From NCBI GenBank assembly GCA_000531095.1, contig HG799462.1:1370874-1434873 (forward strand): 64,000 bases of DNA. Direction: 5' to 3'. This DNA comes from Gemmata massiliana (GTDB taxonomy: Bacteria > Planctomycetota > Planctomycetia > Gemmatales > Gemmataceae). This document shows positions 17,094 through 26,656 of this stretch, in pieces. Position 1 is the stretch's first letter; each line of letters begins with the position of its first letter. Below the pieces are notes generated by a model. The model did not search any database and was not told the DNA's origin. It worked only from the letters and a program-made list of their open reading frames with translations. The position numbers were made by a program, and so were the translations under genes.

Positions 17094-17129
17094 ACCAAGA
17101 TTGTCGCTCGCGTCTGCCTTGTATCGAGG

Positions 17130-18764
17130 CTACTTCTTGCCGGCTCGATAGCGTTTGATGAGCGCGTTGGTAGACGTATCGTGTTTCAGTTCCGGTTCGG
17201 TCGCGGATTCGAGTTCCGGCGCGATCTTCGACGCGAGCACCTTGCCCAGTTCCACCCCCCACTGGTCGAACGAGCCGATGTCCCAGATTACCCCCTGCGT
17301 GAACACGATGTGCTCGTAGAGCGCGACCAGCGTGCCCAGTGCGAACGGCGTGAGCTTCTCCACCAGCAGCACGTTCGACGGGCGGTTGCCGGGGAACGTC
17401 TTGTGCGGCACCAGCCAGTCCGCGACCTTATCGGCCCGGACCTGCTCCGCGGTCTTGCCGAACGCCAGTGCTTCGGCCTGAGCGAACACGTTCGCCATGA
17501 GCAGGTCGTGGTGCCGGCCGACCGGGTTGAGTGACTTGCAGAACGCGATGAAGTCGCACGGGATGAGCTTCGTTCCCTGGTGAATCAGTTGGTAGAAGCT
17601 GTGCTGGCCGTTCGTCCCCGGTTCGCCCCAATACACCGCGCCGGTCTGGTAATCGACTTCCGCGCCGCCGAGCGTGACGCGCTTCCCGTTGCTCTCCATC
17701 GTGAGCTGTTGCAGGTACGCCGGGAACCGCTTCAGGTACTGGTCGTAGGGCAGCACCGCGACCGTTTCGGCACCGAAGAAGCTGCCGTACCAGACGCTAA
17801 TCAGGCCCATGAGCGCGGGCAGATTCTTCTCGAACGGCGCGGTGCGGAAGTGCTCGTCCATCGCGTGGAAGCCGGCGAGCATCTCGCGGAAGTTGGTCGG
17901 CCCGAGCGCGAGCACCGTGGCGAGGCCGACCGCGGAGTCCATCGAGTAGCGCCCGCCGACCCAATCCCAGAACCCGAACATGTTCGCGGAGCTGATACCG
18001 AACTCTTCGACCTTCGCCTTGTTCGTGCTGACCGCGACGAAGTGCTTGGCGACCGCGGCCTTGTCCTTCAGTGTGGCCAGCGACCACGCCCGCGCGCTCT
18101 CCGCGTTGGTCATCGTTTCTTGCGTGGTGAACGTCTTCGAGCAGACGATGAACAGCGTTTCGGCCGGATCGAGGTCGCGCACGGTCTCGGCGAAATCGGT
18201 GCCGTCCACGTTTGAAAGGAATCGGAACGTAAGCTCGCGCTGGGCGTAATGCCGTAGAGCTTCGTTCGCCATTACCGGGCCGAGATCGGACCCGCCGATC
18301 CCGATGTTGACGACGTTCTTGATGGGCTTACCCGTGAAGCCCTTCCACTCGCCAGAACGGACGCGGTCGGCGAACGCGCTCATCGCGTCGAGAACTTCGT
18401 GAACCTCGGGTACGACGTTCGTGCCGTCGACTGTGACAGTTGCGCCCTTCGGAGCACGCAGCGCCGTGTGCAGCACCGCCCGGTTCTCGGTGATGTTGAT
18501 CTTCTCGCCGCTGAACATTGCGTTAATGCGGCCCTTGAGGTCGCATTCCGTCGCGAGCGCGAGGAGCAGCTTCAGCGTTTCGTCGGTCACGCGGTTCTTC
18601 GAGTAATCGAGGAAGATACCGGTGGTTTCCGCGGTCAGGCGCGTCCCGCGCCCCGGGTCGCTCGCGAACAGGTCGCGCAGGTGAGTGGTTCGCACCGTTT
18701 GGTAGTGCGATTGCAGTGCGGCCCACGCGGGGCGCTGGGTGAGCGAGGGGCGTTCGGCGGCCAT
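17130..18764 (-). CDS. pgi: Glucose-6-phosphate isomerase
   Basis: 544 residues, the usual size. Interconverts glucose 6-phosphate and fructose 6-phosphate in the cytosol. Signatures: [69 protein letters not shown] (with the catalytic His region) and the C-terminal [19 protein letters not shown]. The gene is monocistronic; downstream lies the long inverted repeat, upstream a 300-bp divergent region. Confidence 0.98.
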   Translation of the reverse strand: MAAERPSLTQRPAWAALQSHYQTVRTTHLRDLFASDPGRGTRLTAETTGIFLDYSKNRVTDETLKLLLALATECDLKGRINAMFSGEKINITENRAVLHTALRAPKGATVTVDGTNVVPEVHEVLDAMSAFADRVRSGEWKGFTGKPIKNVVNIGIGGSDLGPVMANEALRHYAQRELTFRFLSNVDGTDFAETVRDLDPAETLFIVCSKTFTTQETMTNAESARAWSLATLKDKAAVAKHFVAVSTNKAKVEEFGISSANMFGFWDWVGGRYSMDSAVGLATVLALGPTNFREMLAGFHAMDEHFRTAPFEKNLPALMGLISVWYGSFFGAETVAVLPYDQYLKRFPAYLQQLTMESNGKRVTLGGAEVDYQTGAVYWGEPGTNGQHSFYQLIHQGTKLIPCDFIAFCKSLNPVGRHHDLLMANVFAQAEALAFGKTAEQVRADKVADWLVPHKTFPGNRPSNVLLVEKLTPFALGTLVALYEHIVFTQGVIWDIGSFDQWGVELGKVLASKIAPELESATEPELKHDTSTNALIKRYRAGKK

Positions 18765-19064
18765 TGGGGAAGCTCCTGGGGGTGGCCGCTAATGTACCGC
18801 GTTCTGCAACCGGTTCCACGATTGACCTTAGAAATGCTTCGGGACCGCCGCTCTGATCTACACACGCTCTTAATCATTCCACTTTTCGGCAGATTACGGC
18901 TTGCGGTTCGGTAGGCTTGTCGGCCACAGTATTCGTCTCGCTGGTACTCCGAACGGTCCGGATGGGTGCTCGTCTTTGGCGCCCGCGGTACGGACCCGCT
19001 TGCGCACCAATCACAGGGGCACCAGCCGGCGCGACCTCGAACCCATTAACACAAAGAAACCTCG
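18765..19064. other. Divergent intergenic region between pgi and the acyltransferase gene
   Basis: 300 bp between two divergent start codons. It must hold both promoters; I see no convincing box pair, repeat or RNA structure. Confidence 0.5.
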
Positions 19065-20225
19065 ATGCAATCCGCCCCTTACGGACTGGCGCAGCCCCCG
19101 AGTTCGGCCGAATCCGCGCGCCTCGCCTCGCTCGATCAGTTCCGCGGTTACACCGTGCTCGGCATGCTGCTGGTGAACTTCGTCGGCTCGTTCGCGGTCA
19201 TCAAGACGCAGCTCCCGGTCCTGGCGCACCACCATACGTATTGCAGCTACGCCGACACGATCATGCCGCAGTTCCTGTTCGCGGTGGGGTTCGCGTTCCG
19301 GCTCACGTTCGTGAAGCGCTTGGTCGCGGTTGGAGCACAAGCAGCTTACTGGCACGCGGTACGCCGAAACCTCGGCCTCCTGTTGGTCGCGTTCACCGTG
19401 TACAGCGTCGGTTCCAAGTGGGAGAAGTGGGAGGATTTAAGTCAGCTCGATACGGTTGTGCTTCGGTGGGCGAAGCAGGACTTGTTCCAGACACTCGGGC
19501 ACATCGCGGTCACGTCACTGTGGGTGCTCCCGGTGATCGCGGCGAGTTCCCGTGTGCGAATCGCGTACACCGTCTTTTCGGGTGTATTGCACGTCGCGCT
19601 GTCGTACTGGTTCAACTACCGCTGGACGAACACCCCGCCCAACGGCGTAGACGGCGGACCGCTCGGGTTCCTCACGTGGGCGGTTCCGCTGTTAATTGGT
19701 TCGCTCGCGTGCGATCTCTACCAATCCACACCGAACCGCGAACGACTCTGTATTCGCTTTGCGTTCATCGGGGCCATCGTCGCGACCCTTGCCTACGGTC
19801 TGTCCTGCGTTCACCTCGCACCTTCAGATATGGACGAATGGCATTTCAATGTTTCGGTTTCGACGGCCCCGCCGCCGCTCGTTTTCGTTAACGTGAAGCC
19901 TCCGACGAACGACCTGTTCACGATGAGTCAGCGGTCCGGGAGCTTGACCTACACGCTGTTCGGGGCCGGAGTCGCGCTCATGGTGCTGGCCGTGTTCGTG
20001 CTGGCGTGCGACATCGGCTCAATGCGAATTGGTGTGTTCCGCACGCTCGGGTCGAACGCGCTCGCCGCGTACATCATCCACGGCCTCGTGTACGAAGCGG
20101 TTAAGCCGTTCGTTCCCCGGGACGCACCGCTCTGGTACGTTTCCATCGCCACCGTTGTGGCGCTCACCATTTGCTATGTGCTCATGCGCAGTTTGGAAAA
20201 GAACAAACTGTTCCTGAAGCTGTGA
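19065..20225 (+). CDS. Heparan-alpha-glucosaminide acetyltransferase-like membrane protein
   Basis: 386 residues with about ten hydrophobic segments. The N-terminus carries the family motif SLDQFRGYTVLGMLLVNFVG, followed by HHHTYCSYADTIMPQFLFAVGFAFRLTF with the conserved His and Asp region, as in DUF5009/HGSNAT-like acyltransferases that move acetyl groups across a membrane to sugars. The C-terminal part LRTLGSNALAAYIIHGLVYEAV style block also fits. The substrate is unknown. ATG at 19065; the gene ends in a strong hairpin. Confidence 0.85.
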   Translation: MQSAPYGLAQPPSSAESARLASLDQFRGYTVLGMLLVNFVGSFAVIKTQLPVLAHHHTYCSYADTIMPQFLFAVGFAFRLTFVKRLVAVGAQAAYWHAVRRNLGLLLVAFTVYSVGSKWEKWEDLSQLDTVVLRWAKQDLFQTLGHIAVTSLWVLPVIAASSRVRIAYTVFSGVLHVALSYWFNYRWTNTPPNGVDGGPLGFLTWAVPLLIGSLACDLYQSTPNRERLCIRFAFIGAIVATLAYGLSCVHLAPSDMDEWHFNVSVSTAPPPLVFVNVKPPTNDLFTMSQRSGSLTYTLFGAGVALMVLAVFVLACDIGSMRIGVFRTLGSNALAAYIIHGLVYEAVKPFVPRDAPLWYVSIATVVALTICYVLMRSLEKNKLFLKL

Positions 20226-20261
20226 GAGCGAGCAGTAAGTCTGCGTTAGATGCAAATAAGC

Positions 20262-20292
20262 ACGCACCTCGGCTCCTGTGGCCGAGGTGCGT
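20262..20292 (+). terminator. 12-bp hairpin terminator
   Basis: Perfect arms 20262-20273 and 20281-20292 with a 7-nt loop, 37 bp after the stop of the acyltransferase gene and before the convergent gene at 20346. Confidence 0.7.
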
Positions 20293-20345
20293 CTATTGCG
20301 AAGTGCGTTTACCGCGCTGGTCGGGGACAGCAAACAAAGCCCCGA

Positions 20346-21782
20346 TCAGTCCCCACCGCCACACCCGCCCCCGCACCCACCGCCACCGCCACATCCGCCC
20401 CCGCACCCACTGCTACCACCGCACCCGCCGGACGACGCTTCGTTAGTCTGTCTGGGGTACCACGTTTGCAGCGGAGCGATCGCGGTACCCGCGAGCACCG
20501 ATGTCCCGAACAGAGCGACGGCCATGCCCGCGTCGCCGTTGCTTTCCCACCGAGTGCCGGCTCGGAGCGGATCGTACTGCTCTTTCTGCTTCGCCAGGAG
20601 CGCCCGCCCGCGGTGGCTCAAGCGCCCCGAACCAGCGAGTACGACTAGCAGGCTGAAAATTCCGCCGACGATCGACATAGTGGCCAAGTATTCCACCGGC
20701 TTCTTTGCATCCAATCCCATCAGAAGGCGAGGAAGCGAGAGGCACAACAGCACGACCGCGAGTGGCATCAGCGACGTGAACGCGATGAGCACCTGCCGGC
20801 CCTTCGGGATCACGATCCCCTCCTCTTCGAGGCGCTCGACGTTTCGGGCGAACGCGGCATCCACCGCTTGCTGAATCGGCTTCAGGGAGGCCGCGTCGTT
20901 CGAGACCGGTAGCCCTTGAAGCACCGCGCGCTCGGCGGAACTGACATCGTCCGGGATCGGCCCGGTGCGGATCAGTCGCTTGCCGTCGTCCCCGACGCGA
21001 GCCAGATCCCGTCCAACCAGCCGGGCGACGGCCGCGGTCATGAGCCGCCCCGCACCGCCGGCCAGGTACGCGGTCTGCTCCCAGTTCAGGTGGTATTCGT
21101 CGTCCGGAGGGGCATTGGGGGTAGACATCACGGAGCGAACTACCCGGCCGATGCACACGGCCGTGACCAGGGCGCACCCCAGTATGGTGAGGAAGTCCGC
21201 GTTCTTGAGTGCGAACGGGTTCACTCCACCGTTGCACCCGGGAACCGCGAGCGCGATGAGTACGAACGCGGCCGTGAGTTGTGCGACGCGCTTGATGGGC
21301 GCTTTGGGAATGACCCAGTTCCGGGCGACGTTCACGACCCGGTGCCGGGTGTCGTCGCCGAACCGTTCGGCCCCGGCGGGCCAGATGTCCGCGGGCGCGG
21401 TGTGCCCGAACGCTTCGCGGTACGCGGTCAGCGTCTCGGCGTACATGGCGAGGTGCTTCGCCCCCTCTGCCGGTCCGCCCTTCGTTGGCTCGTGGTGCAG
21501 CGGGCGCCCCAGCACTTCGCCGCAAAGCCGCTTCCAGTAGGACTTGGTGTACGTCAGGTGCATGTGCCACGCCGCGTCGACGTCCTCGGACGGGCACACG
21601 GTGAACCCGGCCGTCACCGCGAGGAACACGTACCGCTTGTATTCTTCGATCACGCGGTCCGCGTGGGACCGGGACCAGCCGTGTTCGCGCGCCAGGCGCG
21701 CTGCGAACGGGAGGGCGGCTTCGCCGCCGTCGATGTCGAACGCCAGAATGCTTGCGAGCAGTTCCGACCGATCGGGAGACAT
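20346..21782 (-). CDS. Membrane protein with glycine-rich-domain-type His motif and Gly/Cys tail (TIGR04222-like)
   Basis: 478 residues. The N-terminal cytosolic part has VDAAWHMHLTYTKSYWKRLCG, matching the DxxWHxH motif of DUF1399/GRDP-type proteins. Four membrane segments follow (about 165-185, 200-220, 345-365, 375-395). A conserved middle block reads WEQTAYLAGGAGRLMTAAVARL, as in TIGR04222 proteins. The last 30 residues consist almost only of Gly, Cys and Ser in repeats such as GGCGGG. The function is unknown. The tail is encoded by a repetitive stretch prone to replication slippage. Confidence 0.78.
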   Translation of the reverse strand: MSPDRSELLASILAFDIDGGEAALPFAARLAREHGWSRSHADRVIEEYKRYVFLAVTAGFTVCPSEDVDAAWHMHLTYTKSYWKRLCGEVLGRPLHHEPTKGGPAEGAKHLAMYAETLTAYREAFGHTAPADIWPAGAERFGDDTRHRVVNVARNWVIPKAPIKRVAQLTAAFVLIALAVPGCNGGVNPFALKNADFLTILGCALVTAVCIGRVVRSVMSTPNAPPDDEYHLNWEQTAYLAGGAGRLMTAAVARLVGRDLARVGDDGKRLIRTGPIPDDVSSAERAVLQGLPVSNDAASLKPIQQAVDAAFARNVERLEEEGIVIPKGRQVLIAFTSLMPLAVVLLCLSLPRLLMGLDAKKPVEYLATMSIVGGIFSLLVVLAGSGRLSHRGRALLAKQKEQYDPLRAGTRWESNGDAGMAVALFGTSVLAGTAIAPLQTWYPRQTNEASSGGCGGSSGCGGGCGGGGGCGGGCGGGD

Positions 21783-22060
21783 GGGGAGAATCCCTTGGGA
21801 GATACGATGCGAGCTACTCGCAGTGTACTTCGCTCGGAACGCGGGAGGTTTGGAAAGATAGACGATTAAGAAGAAGAGATGAAAACGCCCACCGTACCGC
21901 GCAGGCGGCCCGCGTTCGCTCTACAAGCGTGCCCGCACATCGAACTGGGTGGGAACGCCCCAAAACGCTGAGGCCGTGCGAGAATTTCTTGAATCGGCAT
22001 GTCGCGGTCGAGAATCGCGGGCACTAATAGCTCGAGTTGAGTGGAAGCGGGAGAGAAGCA

Positions 22061-24109
22061 ATGTCGCTCAGTGCGTTCGTGCGACACCTGGCCGGGCGCT
22101 CGGCGCCGATCAAGTCGGCCGACGCGGAGTTGCTCGCGCGGTTTATTGCAACCCGCGACGAAAGTGCGTTCGCGGCGCTAGTAGACCGGCACACGCCGAC
22201 CGTTTTGGGTGCGTGTCGCCGGCTGCTCGGCCACGTTCAGGACGCCGAAGACGCGGCCCAAGCGGTGTTCTTGCTCCTCGCACGCAACGCGGATCGCGTG
22301 CGCCAGCCTGCTGCTTTGGGGGCTTGGCTGCACGGAGTCGCGGTGCGCGTGGCTCGAAAAGCACGCGCCCGGCGCCGACCAATTCAACCGTTACCCGAAG
22401 TGACTTCGCCCACACTACCGTCCGAGCCGAGCTGGGCGGACGCGCGTCGAGTGATCGACGAAGTGCTCGCCGCGCTGCCGGAAACCCTTCGGGCGCCGCT
22501 CGTGTTGTGCTACCTCGAAGGGCTGACACGCGACGAGGCCGCGGCGCGCCTCGGTTGGCCGCTCGCGACGCTCCGCGGTCGGCTCGAACGCGGTCGGGAG
22601 AAGCTGCGTGCCGGGCTCGGTCGGCGCGGGTTCCCGCTCGCCGCCGGGCTGTTGGCCGTGGTGCTCGAATCGCCCGCACCGGCCGCACCGAACTGGACCA
22701 CCGCGACCACGGCCATCGCAACGGGTGCGGCTCCCCCTCCACTCACCGTTGCCCCACTTTCCACTGGAGTGTTACCCGTGAAGATACCTCTTGTTCGCAT
22801 CGCTGTGATCGCGTGTCTCGGTCTCGCCGCGGCCGGCTTGTTCGCGGCGCGAAGGTCCGAACCGGCGCCGGTCATTCCCCCCAAGCCTCAAGCCCGGATA
22901 CTCGCACCGGACCCGAACGCCGGCCCACCGGACAAAGCTCTCGCGGGGGAGTGGGGCCTCACGCTCACCGGGGACGGGGCCACCCGCACCGAAACGCTCC
23001 GGTTCGTGGACGGCAAGCACCTCGTCTGGCAAGTTCACCTGCGCAGCCCGGGCGTGGATACGAGTGTCACGCTCCGCGGGAAGTACGAGCTGAAGAACGG
23101 TGAACTGACCTACGACGTGGCCGAGCGGTGGAACGGGGAAGAACCGATGCGCGTGAAGCCCGAAGACGCGGTGCGGAAGTACCAGATGACGTGGGCGGAA
23201 ACCCGGACCGGGTTCGAGTTGAAGAACAAAGACGGCGGGAACGTCCGCACTTACCGCGCGGTAAAAGACGAGGTCGCTGTGCTGCCCGTCCCGGCTGTTC
23301 TCAACAAAATCGAGCGGACCATCAAGAAGGAGCCGAAGTACACGGGCGACCCGCGGTACTTGCTGTTGGCCTTCGGTCCCGAAGCCAAGTTCCGTACCTG
23401 GGTCGTGTTGGACGGAACCACCCTTTACATCGACCGGAACGGGAACGGTGATCTGACTGAAGACGGAGAAAAGTTCGATAACCCGAACGCGGTGCAGAAA
23501 GGGCTCGACGGAAAAGTGAGCGTTGCGCTCACTGGAATCGACCTGACCGAACCTGATGGAGCGAGCCACTCGATCAAAGTCATTACTACTCTGAAGGTCA
23601 CGGACACGAGCACTTACGTGAGGCTCGGCGCTCAAGCACGCGGGGGGCCGGATCAACTGGCCGGTCTGACCAACTTGCGTCTGGCAGAGACCGCAAAGGA
23701 AGCTCAGGTGCTCCACTTCGGAGGCAACGAGGTGACTGTGCGTCCGTCACTCTCGATGCCTTCACCCCTGAATGTGGACAAGGCGGTCGAGTTCCGGGTC
23801 CAGGTCGGCACCCCGGGCATCGGGTCGGGGAGCTTCACTTCGTTCGTCGGCGAGAAACTCGCCGAGGGGCTTGGACCGATTGCGGAATTTGAATTCACCC
23901 CACTGAAAGCCAGCGACAAACCAGTGAAGGCGACCGTAAATCTCGTCGATCGTTGCTGTGGGGATCAGTTCTTCGGGAAGATTGCTGTGCCAGACGGAGT
24001 CAAGGTCGGCGTGAATGCGGTGAAGGTGACGCTCAGTTTCCCGTCATGTCCGTGGGGGAAAGTGGAGCCGACGACACACTTCGTAGACGTGCTACCGAAA
24101 CAGAAGTGA
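22061..24109 (+). CDS. ECF sigma factor fused to a transmembrane and extracytoplasmic domain
   Basis: 682 residues. Residues about 20-100 are sigma region 2 (LLARFIATRDESAFAALVDRH, then DAEDAAQAVFLLLARNA) and 130-190 are region 4 (LPETLRAPLVLCYLEGLTRDEAAARLGWPLATLRGRLERGR). A Pro/Ala/Thr linker leads to one TM helix near 250-267 (VRIAVIACLGLAAAGLFA) and about 400 outer residues: first a TIGR03067-like beta domain (LAGEWGLTLTGDG), then a second beta-rich domain with LYIDRNGNGDLTEDGEKF, a calcium-loop-like motif. Such sigma fusions are known in planctomycetes. It is presumably a self-contained envelope sensor. ATG 22061 is used; the frame opens 8 codons earlier. Confidence 0.9.
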   Translation: MSLSAFVRHLAGRSAPIKSADAELLARFIATRDESAFAALVDRHTPTVLGACRRLLGHVQDAEDAAQAVFLLLARNADRVRQPAALGAWLHGVAVRVARKARARRRPIQPLPEVTSPTLPSEPSWADARRVIDEVLAALPETLRAPLVLCYLEGLTRDEAAARLGWPLATLRGRLERGREKLRAGLGRRGFPLAAGLLAVVLESPAPAAPNWTTATTAIATGAAPPPLTVAPLSTGVLPVKIPLVRIAVIACLGLAAAGLFAARRSEPAPVIPPKPQARILAPDPNAGPPDKALAGEWGLTLTGDGATRTETLRFVDGKHLVWQVHLRSPGVDTSVTLRGKYELKNGELTYDVAERWNGEEPMRVKPEDAVRKYQMTWAETRTGFELKNKDGGNVRTYRAVKDEVAVLPVPAVLNKIERTIKKEPKYTGDPRYLLLAFGPEAKFRTWVVLDGTTLYIDRNGNGDLTEDGEKFDNPNAVQKGLDGKVSVALTGIDLTEPDGASHSIKVITTLKVTDTSTYVRLGAQARGGPDQLAGLTNLRLAETAKEAQVLHFGGNEVTVRPSLSMPSPLNVDKAVEFRVQVGTPGIGSGSFTSFVGEKLAEGLGPIAEFEFTPLKASDKPVKATVNLVDRCCGDQFFGKIAVPDGVKVGVNAVKVTLSFPSCPWGKVEPTTHFVDVLPKQK

Positions 24110-24162
24110 CACGAATCGGGGCACGTTGACCGCACCCGCGTCTCGACTGCGAAAGAACCGCT

Positions 24163-24656
24163 CTATTGGGCGGGGACGTCGCGCTCTGCCAGCACCGCGA
24201 GTTCCGTGAGCTTGGCGGCCGTCACGCCGATCCGCTCGAAGCACTCGGCGACGATGCTGTTGGGGGTGGTGAACAGCGTGATGAGCAGGTCCATCGGGGT
24301 CACGACCCCGCGCCCGCAATCGCAGGCCCGGCCGTGAGCGTCGCGGACCAAGCGGATCACGTTATCGGAAAGGAATTCGCGGTTGAGTAGTAGGGGGGGA
24401 CGGGTTCGGCGTGGGCTTGGTGAAACAGATCGCGGAACTGGTCGAGGAGTCCGGGCAGGTCGGCCCCGAGTTTCCCGGCCCACTTGAACACCCCGGAGTC
24501 CGGAGCGGCCAGGAGGCCCATGAACAGGTGCGGGGTCCGCACGCTGTCCCAGTTCGTGGCTCGGGTGTGCCCCAAAGCCTCGCGCAGAACGCGGGTTGTG
24601 GCTTCGTCCAGGATGTCCGGACGGAGCCGACCACTTGGCAGGAAAATGTCGTCCAC
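24163..24656 (-). pseudogene. Standalone double Clp_N-domain protein, frameshifted at a C7 run
   Basis: The frame from ATG 24656 encodes one Clp_N repeat (DEATTRVLREALGHTRATNW, TPHLFMGLLAAPDSG, LPGLLDQFRDLF) but ends at 24357. The second repeat (FLSDNVIRLVRDAHGRACDC, TPMDLLITLFTTPNSIVAEC) is intact in another frame and ends at 24163. The switch falls at a run of seven C (plus strand 24393-24399): one extra C would join them into about 164 residues. Clp_N domains bind ClpP-chaperone substrates or adaptors. It may be a sequencing indel, a true mutation or slippage-based recoding. Confidence 0.7.
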
Positions 24657-24994
24657 GGTTTTGGACCCGTTCCCATCTCGGACTGTGGCTGGGCGTGTGT
24701 GGCCCGTAGGGCAACGTTTCGGGTGTAGCGAACCGCCCGAAGTGTGAGGTGATTATGTCGCGCCGCGCTCCAACCCGCAAGACGGCCTGTCCGTGTCCGA
24801 ACACTTTTTCCTTGCTCGCCCAGATGTTCCGACCGACCATGAATCGCGCCGGGCGAAAATTGAGTTCCGGGACGCAGAAATTCCAACGTTTTCAGGGGTC
24901 CGAACGCTTAAGTTCTCAGTGCTAATTTCCACTCGGCCCTCGGTTTGGAATACCTGGAGCTTTGGAACTCAGAGCTTGTTCAAAGGAGCTTCCC
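24657..24994. other. Divergent intergenic region
   Basis: 338 bp between the Clp_N gene start and the next gene start. Open frames here are shadows with no homology that I recognise. An AAAGGAG ribosome site at 24982-24988 belongs to the gene at 24995. Confidence 0.5.
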
Positions 24995-25882
24995 ATGCGG
25001 CGCTGGGGACGGGTCGTGGTCGGGTTGATGTTGGTTTCCGGTCTGGCGTTCGCGCGAGCGGCTGGTGGGCCGACCGAGGCTACCGTTACTGACGCCGATA
25101 ACAAGGAAGTCAAAGTAACCGGGCTGAAATTGAGTACGGGAACCCGGCGGCTCGCGTGGTTGGGCGATCCGGCGGGCGATACCGAGGACGCCAAGAAAGG
25201 CCCCCTCGCGCTCGAACTCCGCGAACCGCACTCCACCACGTACTCCAAAGGGATTATCACTTACGTCCCCGTCAACTCGGTCGAATCGATTAAGTACGAC
25301 TATGACAAGCAGGTCGCGTCGGTGGTGGTGAAGGGATTGGCGGAACCGCTCGCCGGAACGCTCCAGTACCGCGGTGTTAACGTTCTCGGCTTTGAGGGGA
25401 CGGTGGACGACAAGGTGACCCGGTTCAGCGGCGGGGCGTTCACAAAAGGAAACATCAAGGCGGTCGTGTTCGCGGACGCAACACCGATCGCGCCGAAAAA
25501 GGGGACGAGCTCCTGGCAGGTCCAGATCGACCAGCCGAAGGCCGAAAACCCGACGCTCAAGGCGGGGAACTTCAAGTTCCTGTACCAGTACCCCGGCGGC
25601 GTTGAGGTGCTGACCGAAGCCGCCACCGTGCGCAAGGGCGATCCGCTCAAACTGGACGACACAGTGAAGGCGTTCACACCGCTGGCCGTGGACCAGAACA
25701 CGCACCTCGCGGCGATCGAGGTTCAGATCGGCGACGCGGAAAAAGTCGTGGTGATTCCGCAGCAGCTCGAGAAGGACGGCAAGACCGGCGTACTCGTGGG
25801 GTTGGTCGGGGAAGTCGACGCCGGGTGGAAACTCTTCCCACTGCACTCCATCAAGGGCATGAAGCGCCCCCGGCGGGATTGA
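24995..25882 (+). CDS. Secreted hypothetical protein
   Basis: 295 residues. A clear signal peptide (basic MRRWGR, hydrophobic VVVGLMLVSGLAFA, cleavage near ARA-AG) then a beta-rich exported domain without cysteines. Blocks include TVTDADNKEVKVTGLKLSTGTRR and a middle part LKAGNFKFLYQYPGGVEVL. I do not recognise the family; planctomycetes hold many such secreted proteins. The ATG at 24995 has AAAGGAG seven nt upstream, which excludes the in-frame start at 24962. It converges on rdgB with a 21-bp gap. Confidence 0.75.
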   Translation: MRRWGRVVVGLMLVSGLAFARAAGGPTEATVTDADNKEVKVTGLKLSTGTRRLAWLGDPAGDTEDAKKGPLALELREPHSTTYSKGIITYVPVNSVESIKYDYDKQVASVVVKGLAEPLAGTLQYRGVNVLGFEGTVDDKVTRFSGGAFTKGNIKAVVFADATPIAPKKGTSSWQVQIDQPKAENPTLKAGNFKFLYQYPGGVEVLTEAATVRKGDPLKLDDTVKAFTPLAVDQNTHLAAIEVQIGDAEKVVVIPQQLEKDGKTGVLVGLVGEVDAGWKLFPLHSIKGMKRPRRD

Positions 25883-25903
25883 TTCGCGAGCGCGACCGGG
25901 CGC

Positions 25904-26518
25904 TTACGCGAGTGATTCGCCGCGCGCCAGTCGCTCCAGCACCGGGCGCAGTTCGGCGAACGCTTTGGCGCGGTGGCTCATCTGCTGTTTGACTTCCAGC
26001 GGCAGTTCGCCGAACGTCTTCCCGTGTTCCGACACGAGGAACAGCGGATCGTACCCGAACCCGCCGGTTCCGCGGCGCTCGGTCACGATCGTTCCGTGGC
26101 ACCGCCCTTCGACCGACGCGACGACTTTGCCCGTCGGGTCGGCGAGCACCGCGGTACTGACGTAGTACGCGGCTCGCTCCGCGCCGGTGAGCGCGGCCAT
26201 CTCGCGCAAGAGTTTGTCGTTGTTGGCTTGATCGTCGCCGTGCGTGCCCGCGTACCGGGCCGAGTACACACCGGGCGCACCGTCGAGAGCCGGCACACAC
26301 AACCCACTGTCTTCACCGATGATCCACGCGCCCAGCACCGGCGCGAGTTGCGTCGCTTTGAGCGCCGCGTTCCCGACGAAGGTGTCGGCGGTCTCCTCGA
26401 CTTCGGGGGCGTTGGGGTACGGCGTCAGGTCCGTGAGATCTAGGCTCAGGTCACCGAGGAGGTCGACCATTTCCTTGAGTTTCTTCTTGTTGCGACTGCC
26501 GATGACGACGCGGATCAT
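25904..26518 (-). CDS. rdgB: XTP/dITP diphosphatase (RdgB/HAM1)
   Basis: 204 residues. Removes non-canonical purine nucleoside triphosphates (XTP, ITP, dITP) from the nucleotide pool. Motifs: SRNKKKLKEM at the N-terminus, GNAALKATQL, GEDSGLCVPALDGAPGVYSARYAG, GTGGFGYDPLF and SHRAKAFAEL. One small deviation: the usual DDSGL is EDSGL here. Single gene, 138 bp from the divergent acyltransferase start. Confidence 0.96.
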   Translation of the reverse strand: MIRVVIGSRNKKKLKEMVDLLGDLSLDLTDLTPYPNAPEVEETADTFVGNAALKATQLAPVLGAWIIGEDSGLCVPALDGAPGVYSARYAGTHGDDQANNDKLLREMAALTGAERAAYYVSTAVLADPTGKVVASVEGRCHGTIVTERRGTGGFGYDPLFLVSEHGKTFGELPLEVKQQMSHRAKAFAELRPVLERLARGESLA

Positions 26519-26656
26519 TGCGGCCTTCCGTTGTGGAGAGCGTTCTCACGACGCAATATATTGTCCCAACCGCACGGACTGAAGACCACGGTACCGCCGA
26601 CGCGATCGAGTCGACCTCGTGCGGCTTCGGTTCCCGTTCTGGTAGTGGGGCGCTTG

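Noticed and set aside
20278..20440. His/Pro-rich peptide frames on the plus strand
   Set aside because: They are the complement of the Gly/Cys tail codons of the gene at 20346, not separate genes.
24357..24400. Programmed -1 frameshift as the firm explanation of the split Clp_N gene
   Set aside because: The C7 run could slip, but there is no visible stimulatory pseudoknot and other run-length anomalies in the window make a sequence error equally likely. Kept as a question only.
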